A stretch of DNA of 42,908 nucleotides, taken from assembly GCA_026989455.1 (NCBI GenBank), contig JALSJH010000081.1, positions 1-42,908 on the forward strand. Direction: 5' to 3'. A program made the position numbers and the translations under genes. Below are positions 29,211 to 39,582 of the stretch, piece after piece. Under the pieces are notes generated by a model. That model did not search any database, was not told where the DNA came from, and saw only the letters and a list, made by a program, of their open reading frames with translations. Every line of letters starts with the position of its first letter. The stretch's first letter is position 1. Source of the DNA: Chromatiales bacterium (GTDB lineage: Bacteria > Pseudomonadota > Gammaproteobacteria > RBG-16-57-12).

Positions 29211-31039
29211 TATTGGTTTATCTCGGCTAAAAACTGCAATGGGTCAATCAACGTGGGGGGGCGTGCACCGCTGCCTTCAATGAACAGTTTGTGCCAGATA
29301 GAAAATTGCAATAGCGCATAAATATTTTTAGTCACATCGCCTTTTTGCTGCTGGCGTTTCAATAGCACCTCAATGCCACGCCGCTGCGTCCACTCAGCAA
29401 TGGCAGGGCTAGCGAGTAACGCTGCTCCCACCTTAGCTAGATACTCCCCCCTCAACCAGTCACCCACCGGCACACTAAAGCCACGTTTCTTTTGCCAAAA
29501 ATGTTCGCTTGGAAGGTGGCGGCTAGCCCAGCGCTTCAAAAACATTTTACCCTGTTTACCCTCTATTTTCAGGCCATCCGGCAGTGATAGGCCAAACTCA
29601 ATCACACGATGATCAACAAAGGGCAGTCGCCCCTCCAGGCTCCAGCTCATTAACATGCGATCGGCCTTAACCAACAGGTTATCCGGCAGAGCGGTGGTAA
29701 TATCCACATACTGGCGGCGTTGTAAGTCACTCCATTCATCCGGTGTCTCCTGCCAAGCTGCGGTGATGGACGCGCGCCACTGATCAGCCCGCTGTAACAG
29801 CTTTTCCGAGAAGAGCTGTTTTGGCAAACCACCCCGAAAATTACCTCCGGTACGAAATCCGCCCGAGCCGGGATAGAGCATGTTTTTCAACATGCTCTCC
29901 AGCTTCCCCGGCCGATAACGGCCATAACCTGCAAACGCCTCATCCCCCCCTTCACCCGAGAACACCACCTTGAGATCCTGCGCCGCCTCTTCGGCGAGCA
30001 AAGAGGTGGGGAGATTAGCAAAATCACGCATCAAATCATCTGCTGCCCAAGTGCTGTAAACCAGACGTTGCAACATCGACTCACCCGCCGGACGAATAAT
30101 AGTGTGTTGGCTGTTAAAGTGTTTAGCAATCCGCTCTGCGGTCGAGAGCTCATCGCCCACACTGGAGTTGCAAAAACCCAGCGAAAAAGTTCGAATCGGC
30201 TCATCCTTGTAACGGCTTAACAGCGCCAATAGAGTAGTAGAATCCACGCCACCTGAAAGAAACAGACCAAACGGCACATCCGCACGCATGTGCTGAATCA
30301 TCACCCTCTCCATCAGCACATCAAATTCAGCCTCTGCCTCAGCGTAACCAATATCACGGGGCTGAACACGCAGCGCAGACCAGTAGCGTTGCCGCTCGAT
30401 AATCTCCCCGCGCTCAATCACTACATACTCAGCGGGCAAAATCTGCTCAACACCTGAAAGCATCGTTTCACGCCCACAAGCATTTTGGTTTTGCAAAAAT
30501 TGAATTAATGCTGAGGGGTTTATCTCTGGTTTGACCGCAAGAGCCGGTAACAGTGCTTTCATTTCAGAAGCGAAGCAGATGCCATCAGTGGTTTTCGCCA
30601 TAAACAGTGGTTTCATACCCAGGCGATCACGCACAAGAATCAGGCGTTGTTTATTTCGATCAAAAAGCGCAAAGGCAAACATACCGCCCAAGTGCTCAAT
30701 AAAAGTATCGCCGTAGACCGCATAGGCATGCAGAATGGTTTCGCAGTCAGAATGAGTTTGAAATTGGCGACCTTGATCTTCAAGCGATTTACGCAGCTCA
30801 ATGTGATTATAAATTTCACCATTGGCCACCAGGACTAAGCCATCCTGCTCGTCAATAAAGGGTTGATCACCGCCTGCTAAATCAATAATAGAGAGGCGGG
30901 AGTGAGCCAACCCCAGCGAGCCCTCACGATATATACCCTGATGATCGGGGCCACGATGGTGGAGCGTTTTAATCATGGACTCAAGAAGCTGTACACTGAT
31001 ACCCCTCTCACACTGGAAAACGCCCGCTAAACCACACAT
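29210..31039 (-). CDS. asnB: Glutamine-hydrolysing asparagine synthase-like amidotransferase
   Basis: 'MCGLAGVFQ' Ntn N-terminus, 'VPFGLFLSGGVDSTTLLALLS', 'VVFSGEGGDEAFAGYGRYR'. Confidence 0.92.
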   Translation of the reverse strand: MCGLAGVFQCERGISVQLLESMIKTLHHRGPDHQGIYREGSLGLAHSRLSIIDLAGGDQPFIDEQDGLVLVANGEIYNHIELRKSLEDQGRQFQTHSDCETILHAYAVYGDTFIEHLGGMFAFALFDRNKQRLILVRDRLGMKPLFMAKTTDGICFASEMKALLPALAVKPEINPSALIQFLQNQNACGRETMLSGVEQILPAEYVVIERGEIIERQRYWSALRVQPRDIGYAEAEAEFDVLMERVMIQHMRADVPFGLFLSGGVDSTTLLALLSRYKDEPIRTFSLGFCNSSVGDELSTAERIAKHFNSQHTIIRPAGESMLQRLVYSTWAADDLMRDFANLPTSLLAEEAAQDLKVVFSGEGGDEAFAGYGRYRPGKLESMLKNMLYPGSGGFRTGGNFRGGLPKQLFSEKLLQRADQWRASITAAWQETPDEWSDLQRRQYVDITTALPDNLLVKADRMLMSWSLEGRLPFVDHRVIEFGLSLPDGLKIEGKQGKMFLKRWASRHLPSEHFWQKKRGFSVPVGDWLRGEYLAKVGAALLASPAIAEWTQRRGIEVLLKRQQQKGDVTKNIYALLQFSIWHKLFIEGSGARPPTLIDPLQFLAEINQ

Positions 31040-31345
31040 CTAATATTCCAACTTGATCAAAGGTAAGCACAATTCTACAACAACCCGCCCCACCTTCGTC
31101 ATATTTTATGATAAATTAGCCACAATCAAATCAACCCAACATGGACAGTCCATAAACCATGAGCAGCTTCACTTCTCTATTGACTCAACTGGAGACACTC
31201 CCTCTATCATTCGCAACCACTGACATGGGGTTTCTCTTGAATCTTCCTGCAAAAACAATGCTCTATACAGAATACCCCTCGGATATATGAAATATCCGAG
31301 TTAAATGTATCACCCACTAATTAACAGCTCTCAGGCTCAATCAAA

Positions 31346-32167
31346 ATGTTAGATTTCTTCAAGAAACGACACAAGGTGCGTAACACAGAATTAGCTCGCC
31401 AAATTAAAGAGCTAGAAATTCAAGTTGAACGAATTAAGAACAAGGTCGATGTTGAACAACACCTGTTTGATGAGTTTCAGCGCGTACGCCATACCAAGGA
31501 GTACCTAACCGCATTCAGTGAAGAGCAGCCATTGGTTACAATTTGCATTGCCACCTATAACCGGGGGAAACTGCTGCTAGAGCGTTCGGTAAAATCAGTA
31601 CTGTCACAAGATTACTCTAATATCGAACTTATCGTGGTCGGTGACCATTGCACAGACGACACCAGTGCATTAGTTGCAACCGTAGATGACCCGCGTCTAA
31701 TCTTTATAAACCTGCCACAGAGAGGGGTCTACCCAGAAAACCCCGACTGGCGCTGGATGGTAGCAGGTACCACGCCCGTCAATCATGCATTGCAACTCGC
31801 CCGAGGTCAGTTTATAACCCACTTGGATGATGATGATGAATTCCCATTAGATCGGATCGGCAAGCTGGTCGGCTTTGCCCAACAAAAGAGGGCAGACTTT
31901 ATCTGGCACCCTTTTTGGAAAGAGAGCGCAACGGGTGAGTGGGAGCTAATTAAAGCAGAGGAGTACGCTGCAGGCTTTGTAACCACCTCCTCAGTCTTCT
32001 ATCACCAATGGTTCAGAAACATTCCGTGGGATGTCAATGCCTATCGCTATCAAGAGGCTGGGGACTGGAATCGCTTCCGAAAGATTAAACATTTAGCACC
32101 CAATACTGCACGATTCCCAGAGCCTCAGCTAAGGCATTACAAGGAACGCAATCAAAAGGCTTCATAG
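31346..32167 (+). CDS. Glycosyltransferase family 2 with N-terminal coiled coil
   Basis: 'PLVTICIATYNRGKLLLERSVKSVLSQDYSNIELIVVGDHCTDDT', 'ITHLDDDDEF'. Confidence 0.88.
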   Translation: MLDFFKKRHKVRNTELARQIKELEIQVERIKNKVDVEQHLFDEFQRVRHTKEYLTAFSEEQPLVTICIATYNRGKLLLERSVKSVLSQDYSNIELIVVGDHCTDDTSALVATVDDPRLIFINLPQRGVYPENPDWRWMVAGTTPVNHALQLARGQFITHLDDDDEFPLDRIGKLVGFAQQKRADFIWHPFWKESATGEWELIKAEEYAAGFVTTSSVFYHQWFRNIPWDVNAYRYQEAGDWNRFRKIKHLAPNTARFPEPQLRHYKERNQKAS

Positions 32168-33303
32168 TGAAAATCCCTTTCTTACGTCCAAACCTTGTTA
32201 AAAAAGAGCAATATCTCGACTACCTTACTGAGATTGATCACTCTCGCATGTATAGCAACTACGGCCCACTCAATAAAAAATTTGAGACTCGTGTTATTAA
32301 TGAGTGGTTTCAGGGGGATGGATACTGTAGCACCGTCAACAATGCAACCACTGGACTTATACTCGCAATCTCAGCCCTGAAACGCACAAATGCAAAATAT
32401 GCAGTGATGCCAAGCTTCACCTTTTCAGCAACACCTTTAGCGGCTATGTGGTGCGGACTCACTCCCTACTACATAGATATTTGCAAAGATGAGTGGAGCA
32501 TGGAAAACAAATCGCTACGCAAAGCCATTGAGCTGTTGGGCGATGATCTTGCTATTGTGATCCCCTACGCAACTTTTGGCAGTGCGATCGATACCACCGG
32601 ATACGAAGAGTTGCATAGCTCAGGCATACCTGTGGTCATCGATGCAGCAGCAAGTTTTGGCACCACCACCAACGGTGCCCAGTTTGGCCAAACCTTCCCT
32701 GGTTGCGTCGTATATAGCTTCCACGCAACCAAAGCCTTTGGCATTGGTGAAGGCGGCATGGTTTATAGCGGTAATCCGCAAACCATCCAAACAATCAGAA
32801 ACAACGGCAACTTTGCATTCAGCCCACAACGAGAGTCCATTGACTTGGGCATGAATAGTAAAATTTCTGAATTTACTGCGGCCATTGCACTTGCAACGTT
32901 AGATGTTTACAAGCAAAAAATAGAGACTCGGCAAAAAATACACGCATGGTATATTCAATATTTATTTGAAAACGGACTCGCCGCACATGGCTGGCGAACC
33001 CAGAAATATGCAGGCCATATTCCATACCAATTTATGCCCCTGGCAACGCCAGCAAAAACCAATAGCCTCATCATTGCAAAAAAGCTTCGTCGGATAGGCA
33101 TTGAGGCTCGAAGTTATTTTTCACCCGCCTGCCACCAACAACAAGCATTTTGTTCACAACCTCACGGGGGTCTCGGCAACACAGAAGAACTCACTACTCA
33201 AATTTTAAGTCTGCCACTGTGGGAGGAGATGAGTGAGAGCCACGTCGAATTTATTGCCCACTCATTACATAAGCTGACAAAAGGAAAATCCTGCGATGCC
33301 TGA
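32167..33303 (+). CDS. DegT/DnrJ/EryC1/StrS aminotransferase (GTG start)
   Basis: 'VMPSFTFSATPLAAMWCGLTPYYIDI', 'VVYSFHATKAFGIGEGGMV' PLP lysine region; start overlaps the previous stop (TAGTG). Confidence 0.9.
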   Translation: MKIPFLRPNLVKKEQYLDYLTEIDHSRMYSNYGPLNKKFETRVINEWFQGDGYCSTVNNATTGLILAISALKRTNAKYAVMPSFTFSATPLAAMWCGLTPYYIDICKDEWSMENKSLRKAIELLGDDLAIVIPYATFGSAIDTTGYEELHSSGIPVVIDAAASFGTTTNGAQFGQTFPGCVVYSFHATKAFGIGEGGMVYSGNPQTIQTIRNNGNFAFSPQRESIDLGMNSKISEFTAAIALATLDVYKQKIETRQKIHAWYIQYLFENGLAAHGWRTQKYAGHIPYQFMPLATPAKTNSLIIAKKLRRIGIEARSYFSPACHQQQAFCSQPHGGLGNTEELTTQILSLPLWEEMSESHVEFIAHSLHKLTKGKSCDA

Positions 33304-33859
33304 CTATAGCTTCAAATCAATCGGAGAGAATGTTCGGATCTTCCCCGGAGCAAAGATCGTTGGTGCTGAATACCTCGAAATAGGGTCAAATGTCATTATA
33401 GATGATTTTGTTTTTATCCAAGTAACAGAGCCATCCTACATTGGAAACTACGTTCATATTGCCTCGTTCACCTCAATCACGGGCGGGGGGGAGTTTAAAA
33501 TCAATGATTTTTGTGGTCTTGCCTCCGGGACCAGAGTCATAACAGGGTCCGATGACTTTTTAGGTAGTGGACTAACCAACCCCACAGTCCCCCAAGAGTT
33601 CCGCTCTGTTACGCGCTCACACGTCACACTACACAAACACAGCATTATCGGAGCCAACGCAGTAATTTTCCCAGGTGTAACCATCGGAGAAGGCTGTGCT
33701 GTCGGCGCGGGCTCAATCGTAACAAAAAACTTGGATGCGTGGTCTGTGTATGCAGGTACTCCGGCGAGAAGAGTAAAAGAGAGGCCATCACGAGATATCC
33801 GTAAAAAAGAGGAGCAACTTTTCAATAAAATGGGGCACCCAAAAAAGTTATTTTCCTGA
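33296..33859 (+). CDS. Left-handed beta-helix (hexapeptide) acyltransferase
   Basis: Hexapeptide repeats 'IGANAVIFPGVTIGEGCAVGAGSIVTKNLDAWSVYAGTPARRVKER'. Confidence 0.9.
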   Translation: MPDYSFKSIGENVRIFPGAKIVGAEYLEIGSNVIIDDFVFIQVTEPSYIGNYVHIASFTSITGGGEFKINDFCGLASGTRVITGSDDFLGSGLTNPTVPQEFRSVTRSHVTLHKHSIIGANAVIFPGVTIGEGCAVGAGSIVTKNLDAWSVYAGTPARRVKERPSRDIRKKEEQLFNKMGHPKKLFS

Positions 33860-33898
33860 TCCCCCCAGCCCACGCATCATAATAAAAACGACAACCCA

Positions 33899-34807
33899 TC
33901 AATGTGCATCTCGAGAAGCCAAAAAAGCGACTGCACCATCACAGCGGCTACGGCTAAAAAGTGCCTGCCCATGTTGAAAAAACAGCAATGAAAGAAAAAG
34001 CCTCAAACGATTTTTACGCAGCATACGACGCGCTTTCTCCAAGCTCTCATCGCTCTTCCCGTATTTAGCCATTACATACAACTGAGAAAAGGTCTTATGG
34101 CGAAGCTTTAACGCCTCTATCTCCAAGCCGGGTGGAGACGACCTCCCCACCAGATGCATTACCTTGGCAGAGGGAATCAGTATTGTCGTGTAGCCCCTAG
34201 CTCTACTGCTCATGCAAATATCATCATCTTCAAAATACATAAAAATATTAGGGTCAAAAAAATACTCAGCATCTACGAAAGCACTCATTCGTAGCAACAT
34301 CAGCGCCCCCGAAAGAGAGAAGCTGCATGTATCACCCACCACATCACCCATCGAAAATGAACTGTTTTTGTTCATCTGCCTGCGGCGCATCAATGGTGCC
34401 GGAAGTGTGCGCTGTACAACTCCATTTTCATCAATAATACCCGGCGCAAGAATAGCCGCATCTGGATAGCAAACGGCAGCTGATAACAGCTGATTAATAG
34501 TGCCACTCTCGATAAAACAAGCATCTGGGTTCATCAACAGAGAAAAGGGGGTTTTAACCCTTTCTAAGGCAACATTGTTGGCTGGACCAAAGCCAATATT
34601 TTCTGGCATCACAATGAGTTTTACCTGAGAAAAGTGCTCTTGAATATATTCAACGGTACCATCTCGGCTGGCATTATCGACCACAATTATGGAAGCACCC
34701 TCAGGGATACTTTTTAATGCGGATCCTACAACCTCTTTACTGTTATAGGTAACGAGAACAACGGTTACTTTTTGTATTGTGGCATCACTCACTAAGGAAT
34801 TCTCCAA
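33899..34807 (-). CDS. Glycosyltransferase family 2 (rhamnosyltransferase-like)
   Basis: 'VTVVLVTYNSKEVVGSALKSIPEGASIIVVDNASRDGTVEYI', 'NIGFGPANN'. Confidence 0.88.
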   Translation of the reverse strand: MENSLVSDATIQKVTVVLVTYNSKEVVGSALKSIPEGASIIVVDNASRDGTVEYIQEHFSQVKLIVMPENIGFGPANNVALERVKTPFSLLMNPDACFIESGTINQLLSAAVCYPDAAILAPGIIDENGVVQRTLPAPLMRRRQMNKNSSFSMGDVVGDTCSFSLSGALMLLRMSAFVDAEYFFDPNIFMYFEDDDICMSSRARGYTTILIPSAKVMHLVGRSSPPGLEIEALKLRHKTFSQLYVMAKYGKSDESLEKARRMLRKNRLRLFLSLLFFQHGQALFSRSRCDGAVAFLASRDAH

Positions 34808-35934
34808 TACTCTTCTGCGTAAGGAGGCAGGTCAAATGAAGCAAGATATGCACTCGTACTGGTCTCAATTTCATACGCCTTTGCAGCCTCTTGAAGCGTC
34901 TCTTTAGACAAAGGGTTGTCGAGTGCATTGATAATTTCTTTGGCCATCTGCTGATCATCTCCCAGCCGGATCAGTGCCCCATATTTTCCTTCCTGAAGAA
35001 TTTCTCGAGGACCACTCGGGCAATCAGTGGAGACCACCGGAGTACCCACGGCCAATGCCTCTATCAAAACAAAACCCAACCCCTCCCAAAGTGATGCAAA
35101 CGCAAACACGGCAGCATGCTGCATGAAGGCATAGGGGTTGGGCTGAAAACCAGCCAGATCAACATCTTCAGACAGACCGAGTTCTTCGGCCAGTGCTAAT
35201 AGCATCTCATGCTGCTTCCCCTTACCGAGTATCACCAAACGGCAATTACGAATTTTCCTCACGCCAGCAAAGGCACGAATGAGCGTAGCGAAATCTTTTC
35301 GGTGACCTAGCTCACCCACGCCCAAAATAACAGGAGGTTCTCCCGGTTGAAACCAGGGGTGGTCTGGTCTTGGAAGTTTATCTGTAAATAGAGTAGAAGC
35401 TACTACCGGACTGGGCACTACACTGATTCTATTTCGTGCCAAGCCAGTATAATCGGCCATATCATCTGCAACACCTTTTGAGGTAACAATCACCTCATCT
35501 GCATAGGGATAGAGCTTACCCATGGAGGTTCGCTGCAACCAGCGATCAAGCCAGTCCCGACTCGCAAGGTCAATGGAAATGGTCGTACCTGAACTCAATA
35601 CTAAGCGCGTGTTAACACCTGCCAACCACTTGGAAAAGATTGCTGTACGATTAACCCGGTCTTTATCTGATAGCATCACAAATGGCTGTTCACGCTTCAG
35701 ATAACGCACCACAGCAGGCAGGCTGGGATAAACATGCTTGCTACCCAAATCAATGATATTTAACCCAGGCAACTTAGCCTCTATGTAGGGGCCATGTTTA
35801 CGCACATGAAGCAGATCAACAGGATATCCACGATCCAGTATCGCTGGGATAAGATGCTTCATCGCACGATCTACGCCACTGTGCCCCGAGGTAGCGAAAA
35901 AACAGGCGATTTTTGGGGTCTGCTTTATTGGCAT
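34792..35934 (-). CDS. Glycosyltransferase family 4
   Basis: 'GVGELGHRKDFATLIRAFA', 'FAFASLWEGLGFVLIEALAVGTPVVSTDCPSGPREIL'. Confidence 0.9.
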   Translation of the reverse strand: MPIKQTPKIACFFATSGHSGVDRAMKHLIPAILDRGYPVDLLHVRKHGPYIEAKLPGLNIIDLGSKHVYPSLPAVVRYLKREQPFVMLSDKDRVNRTAIFSKWLAGVNTRLVLSSGTTISIDLASRDWLDRWLQRTSMGKLYPYADEVIVTSKGVADDMADYTGLARNRISVVPSPVVASTLFTDKLPRPDHPWFQPGEPPVILGVGELGHRKDFATLIRAFAGVRKIRNCRLVILGKGKQHEMLLALAEELGLSEDVDLAGFQPNPYAFMQHAAVFAFASLWEGLGFVLIEALAVGTPVVSTDCPSGPREILQEGKYGALIRLGDDQQMAKEIINALDNPLSKETLQEAAKAYEIETSTSAYLASFDLPPYAEEYWRIP

Positions 35935-36338
35935 GAGAACTCCTTGACTTCACATCTACAGCCGCCCTTCATCAAGGCTATAGCGCCATTTATAGTGGCA
36001 TGATTATACCCTACGACCCCAAGATAAACTCTGATTAAGCCTAAATAAAATATTTACCATTTACTCAGCTTTCCAAGGACATCTGCGGGCTATTTTTCAC
36101 CCCCTCAGGCAGAAGCGTAAAGCAATGCATAAGGCATTGTTTTTGCGGTTAAATAAAAACAGAGGTCACCCATTGTCTCACCAAATATGGTTGTTTTATT
36201 TGAAATCAAAGATTTGTGCAGTACGTGTATTTCTAATTTTTCAATTTAGTCACGACAAAACAGCTGACTAACATCTGTACAGCGTTTATAATTTCTAGCT
36301 TTCTCTTACTGGGGCAATATAATACCCCACCCTCCAAG

Positions 36339-37472
36339 ATGTATTTTATGAATAAAACAGCCCCTCATATCGCAATACTGACCCCCTTTAAGCATCATGC
36401 CTCTGGCTATGGTGGAATCACACCTTGGCTGGTCAATCTTGCAAATGGCTTTATAAAAAAAGGAGCGCGGGTAGATATATTGGTCAATGCCAAACAAGAG
36501 ACCCCGCTCAGTTATCCCCCATTGGACAATGAAATTCGGGTTATCAACCAAGGCTATCACAAATATGAAGCATTTAGAGCACTACTCAAGTACCTGAATA
36601 ATGAGCAACCCACCGTATTACTCACCGCAGGGCACCGTTATAATGCCATGGGAGCATGGGCAAGAAACCTCAGCAAAAGCGACTCAAAGATTTTTTTAAG
36701 CATGCATGAAAACATCTCTGCAGGCTCAAAAAACATGTCCTGGCTGAAAAAACGTCTACGCTTCTCAGTAATTCGCCGACTATTTCCCGCCACTAATGGA
36801 GTTATTTCCGTTTCTCAGGGAGTGGCTGATGATTTAATTAATCATGGGCTACCCCTGGGGTGCAGCCAGGTAATTTACAACCCCATTGTCAACGAATCTT
36901 TGATCACACAGTCACGTATAGCAGTCACACACCCTTGGCTGAGCGAAAAGTCCATGCCCGTACTCGTGGGGGTAGGTAGGCTTGAAGAGCAGAAAGACTA
37001 CCCAACCCTGCTTCGCGCCCTAGCCATCGTTAATAAAAACCGCCCCTGCCGCTTGATTATTCTTGGGGAGGGACGTGAGCGCGACAGACTAGATGTGCTG
37101 GCAAATGAGCTAGGCATCCAACAACAGCTGGATATGCCAGGCCATGTCAGCAACCCTTTTAGCTACATGCGCGCCAGCGATTTATTTGTACTTTCATCGG
37201 CTTGGGAAGGCTTTGGTAATGTTATTGCGGAAGCATTAGCCGTTGGCACACCGGTCGTCTCAACCGACTGCCCTAGCGGCCCCAGTGAAATCCTGAACAG
37301 AGGCCAGTTTGGGCCACTAGTAAGCATGAGGAGCCCTGAGGCACTAGCAGACGCAATTTGTACCACACTAGACTCACCATTACCCTCAGCAACTCTTGAG
37401 GCTCACGGCCAGTCATTCAATGTGCAGACGGCGGTTGACCAATACTGGCGTTATATGCTTGGCGAGGTTTAG
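36339..37472 (+). CDS. Glycosyltransferase family 4
   Basis: 'GVGRLEEQKDYPTLLRALA', 'FVLSSAWEGFGNVIAEALAVGTPVVSTDCPSGPSEIL'. Confidence 0.9.
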   Translation: MYFMNKTAPHIAILTPFKHHASGYGGITPWLVNLANGFIKKGARVDILVNAKQETPLSYPPLDNEIRVINQGYHKYEAFRALLKYLNNEQPTVLLTAGHRYNAMGAWARNLSKSDSKIFLSMHENISAGSKNMSWLKKRLRFSVIRRLFPATNGVISVSQGVADDLINHGLPLGCSQVIYNPIVNESLITQSRIAVTHPWLSEKSMPVLVGVGRLEEQKDYPTLLRALAIVNKNRPCRLIILGEGRERDRLDVLANELGIQQQLDMPGHVSNPFSYMRASDLFVLSSAWEGFGNVIAEALAVGTPVVSTDCPSGPSEILNRGQFGPLVSMRSPEALADAICTTLDSPLPSATLEAHGQSFNVQTAVDQYWRYMLGEV

Positions 37473-37479
37473 ACCCATT

Positions 37480-38424
37480 ATGCCTGAAGCGGCCTACCCT
37501 ACATTTACCATCTTCATCCCCACCTATAACCGGGCAAAACTACTACCCCGCGCATTTACCAGTATCGAACGACAAGCCACACGCAACTTTGAAGTATTGA
37601 TTATAGACGATGGCTCCACGGACAATACGTTTGAAGTGGTCACTGAGTGGTGCAAACATGTCACGTTTCCCGTTCATTACCACCACCAGGCTAACCAGGG
37701 AAAACCGGCAGCCCATAATTTCGCGCTAGAATTCATCAATGGCTTTTTCACTGTCATACTTGATTCCGATGACATACTGGCGGATGACGCATTGGCACTA
37801 TTGCTTGAGCACTGGAATACCATTCCTGATGAAGAAAAAAAGAGCTTTGCGGGTGTGGAGGGGCACTGTGCGCTATTGAAAGACAAGAAGATAAGTGGCA
37901 ACAACTTCCCTGCCGATATATTTGACTCTAACTACCTGGAAACACGCTATACCCTGAACATTTCCGGTGATAAAAAGAACGCCATACGCACTGATGTACT
38001 CAAAGAATACCCCTTTCCGCACTTTCCCGGCGAAAAAAGCATACGCGACTCAGTGGTCTGGAATCGGATCGCAGCAAAATATAAAATGCGCTATATAAAT
38101 AAAACAATTCAATATATTGAGTATCAGGCTGAGGGTCTATCTACAGGTATTTTTCAACGCAGGGTAAATAACCCGCAAGGCTTCCGCCTCGCACATCAAG
38201 AGATGCTCAATAATTTCAGCAACTACTGCTCGACTACGGAGCTGATGCGAGAGATGGCAAAATATATTCGCTTCTCCTTCCACGGGAAAATCCCCATTAA
38301 GCAGCAACTTGCCGATATTCAATACAAAGCTCTGTGGCTGTTTATGCTGCCGAAGGGGTGGATCAACTACCGACTTGACCTACATAAAAAAAGCTCACTC
38401 CAAAAGGAAAATCGCCATGCATGA
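37480..38424 (+). CDS. Glycosyltransferase family 2 (start corrected to 37480, MPEAAYPTF...)
   Basis: 'FTIFIPTYNRAKLLPRAFTSIERQATRNFEVLIIDDGSTDNT'; the upstream part of the listed ORF overlaps the previous gene. Confidence 0.88.
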   Translation: MPEAAYPTFTIFIPTYNRAKLLPRAFTSIERQATRNFEVLIIDDGSTDNTFEVVTEWCKHVTFPVHYHHQANQGKPAAHNFALEFINGFFTVILDSDDILADDALALLLEHWNTIPDEEKKSFAGVEGHCALLKDKKISGNNFPADIFDSNYLETRYTLNISGDKKNAIRTDVLKEYPFPHFPGEKSIRDSVVWNRIAAKYKMRYINKTIQYIEYQAEGLSTGIFQRRVNNPQGFRLAHQEMLNNFSNYCSTTELMREMAKYIRFSFHGKIPIKQQLADIQYKALWLFMLPKGWINYRLDLHKKSSLQKENRHA

Positions 38425-39553
38425 AGTTGCGAAAAAGGCCAAGATCACTCTATTCATCTCCTTCTCCGGCGAAGGCGGTGTAGAGCGCATGATCAGCAAC
38501 CTAATTCACGAGTTTGTGCGTCAAGGGCACCCTGTTGACTTGCTATTAATTAAAGCGCGCGGCGAGCACCTTAAACAACTGCCTCCAGAGGTCAACATCA
38601 TAAAGCTCGGCTCTGACCATTCAGCACTGACACTCTGGCCGCTGATACGCTATATGCGCAAACACAAGCCTAAGTGTATGCTAGTGGCCAAACATCGTGC
38701 CATCGTGATTGCGGTACTTGCCCGCGCGCTCGCTGGAGTAGAAACCCGTATTATTGGTCGCTTAGGCACCAATCTATCTCGTGCGCTAGAGGGGAAAAAT
38801 GCACTGCGAAAGTGGCTATGGCATGCCCCCATGCGTAAGATTTACCCTAAAGTTGATCTTATTATCCCTGTTTCTGAAGGTGTTTTAGATGATATCGCCT
38901 CAATTACCCATCTTGATCACAGTAAGCTACGGGTCATTCGCAACCCTGTCATTACCCCTCAAATGTATCAGCTTGCAGATCAGCCCGTTGAACACCCTTG
39001 GTTTTCTGAAGGAGAACCTCCGGTCATTCTTGGCGCGGGCCGCTTCACTCGACAGAAGGATTTCATCACCTTAATCAAGGCCTTCGCAAAAGTACGCCAA
39101 CAACAAGCGTGTCGCCTTGTGCTACTAGGCTATGGCGCATTACAAACAGAGTATGAAGCACTCGCAACTGAGCTGGGTGTGGCAGAAGATATTTCGATGC
39201 CGGGCTTCACCAGCAACCCCTACGCTTATATGAAGAGGGCTGATCTTTTTGTTCTATCTTCTGCTTGGGAAGGCTCACCAAATGTACTCTCTGAGGCTTT
39301 AGCGCAAGGAACCCCAGTAGTCGCAACTGACTGCCCAAGTGGCCCCCGAGAAGTGCTGAGAGGCGGCAAAGTCGCGCCATTGACCCCCGTAGGGGATGTA
39401 GAAGCCATGGCAAAAGCCATGATTGAGACCATCAATAATCCGCCACCATCAAAGTCATTGCAAGATGCCGTCAGTGAATATACTGCACAAAAAAGTGCTC
39501 AACACTATCTCGAAGCACTGGGCATCGACGCTGTCCAATCGGTGGTAGAATAA
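38417..39553 (+). CDS. Glycosyltransferase family 4 (start corrected to 38417, MHEVAKKAK...)
   Basis: 'GAGRFTRQKDFITLIKAFA', 'FVLSSAWEGSPNVLSEALAQGTPVVATDCPSGPREVL'. Confidence 0.9.
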   Translation: MHEVAKKAKITLFISFSGEGGVERMISNLIHEFVRQGHPVDLLLIKARGEHLKQLPPEVNIIKLGSDHSALTLWPLIRYMRKHKPKCMLVAKHRAIVIAVLARALAGVETRIIGRLGTNLSRALEGKNALRKWLWHAPMRKIYPKVDLIIPVSEGVLDDIASITHLDHSKLRVIRNPVITPQMYQLADQPVEHPWFSEGEPPVILGAGRFTRQKDFITLIKAFAKVRQQQACRLVLLGYGALQTEYEALATELGVAEDISMPGFTSNPYAYMKRADLFVLSSAWEGSPNVLSEALAQGTPVVATDCPSGPREVLRGGKVAPLTPVGDVEAMAKAMIETINNPPPSKSLQDAVSEYTAQKSAQHYLEALGIDAVQSVVE

Positions 39554-39582
39554 GTGCGAAATCAATCTTAGGTAAATGTGAG

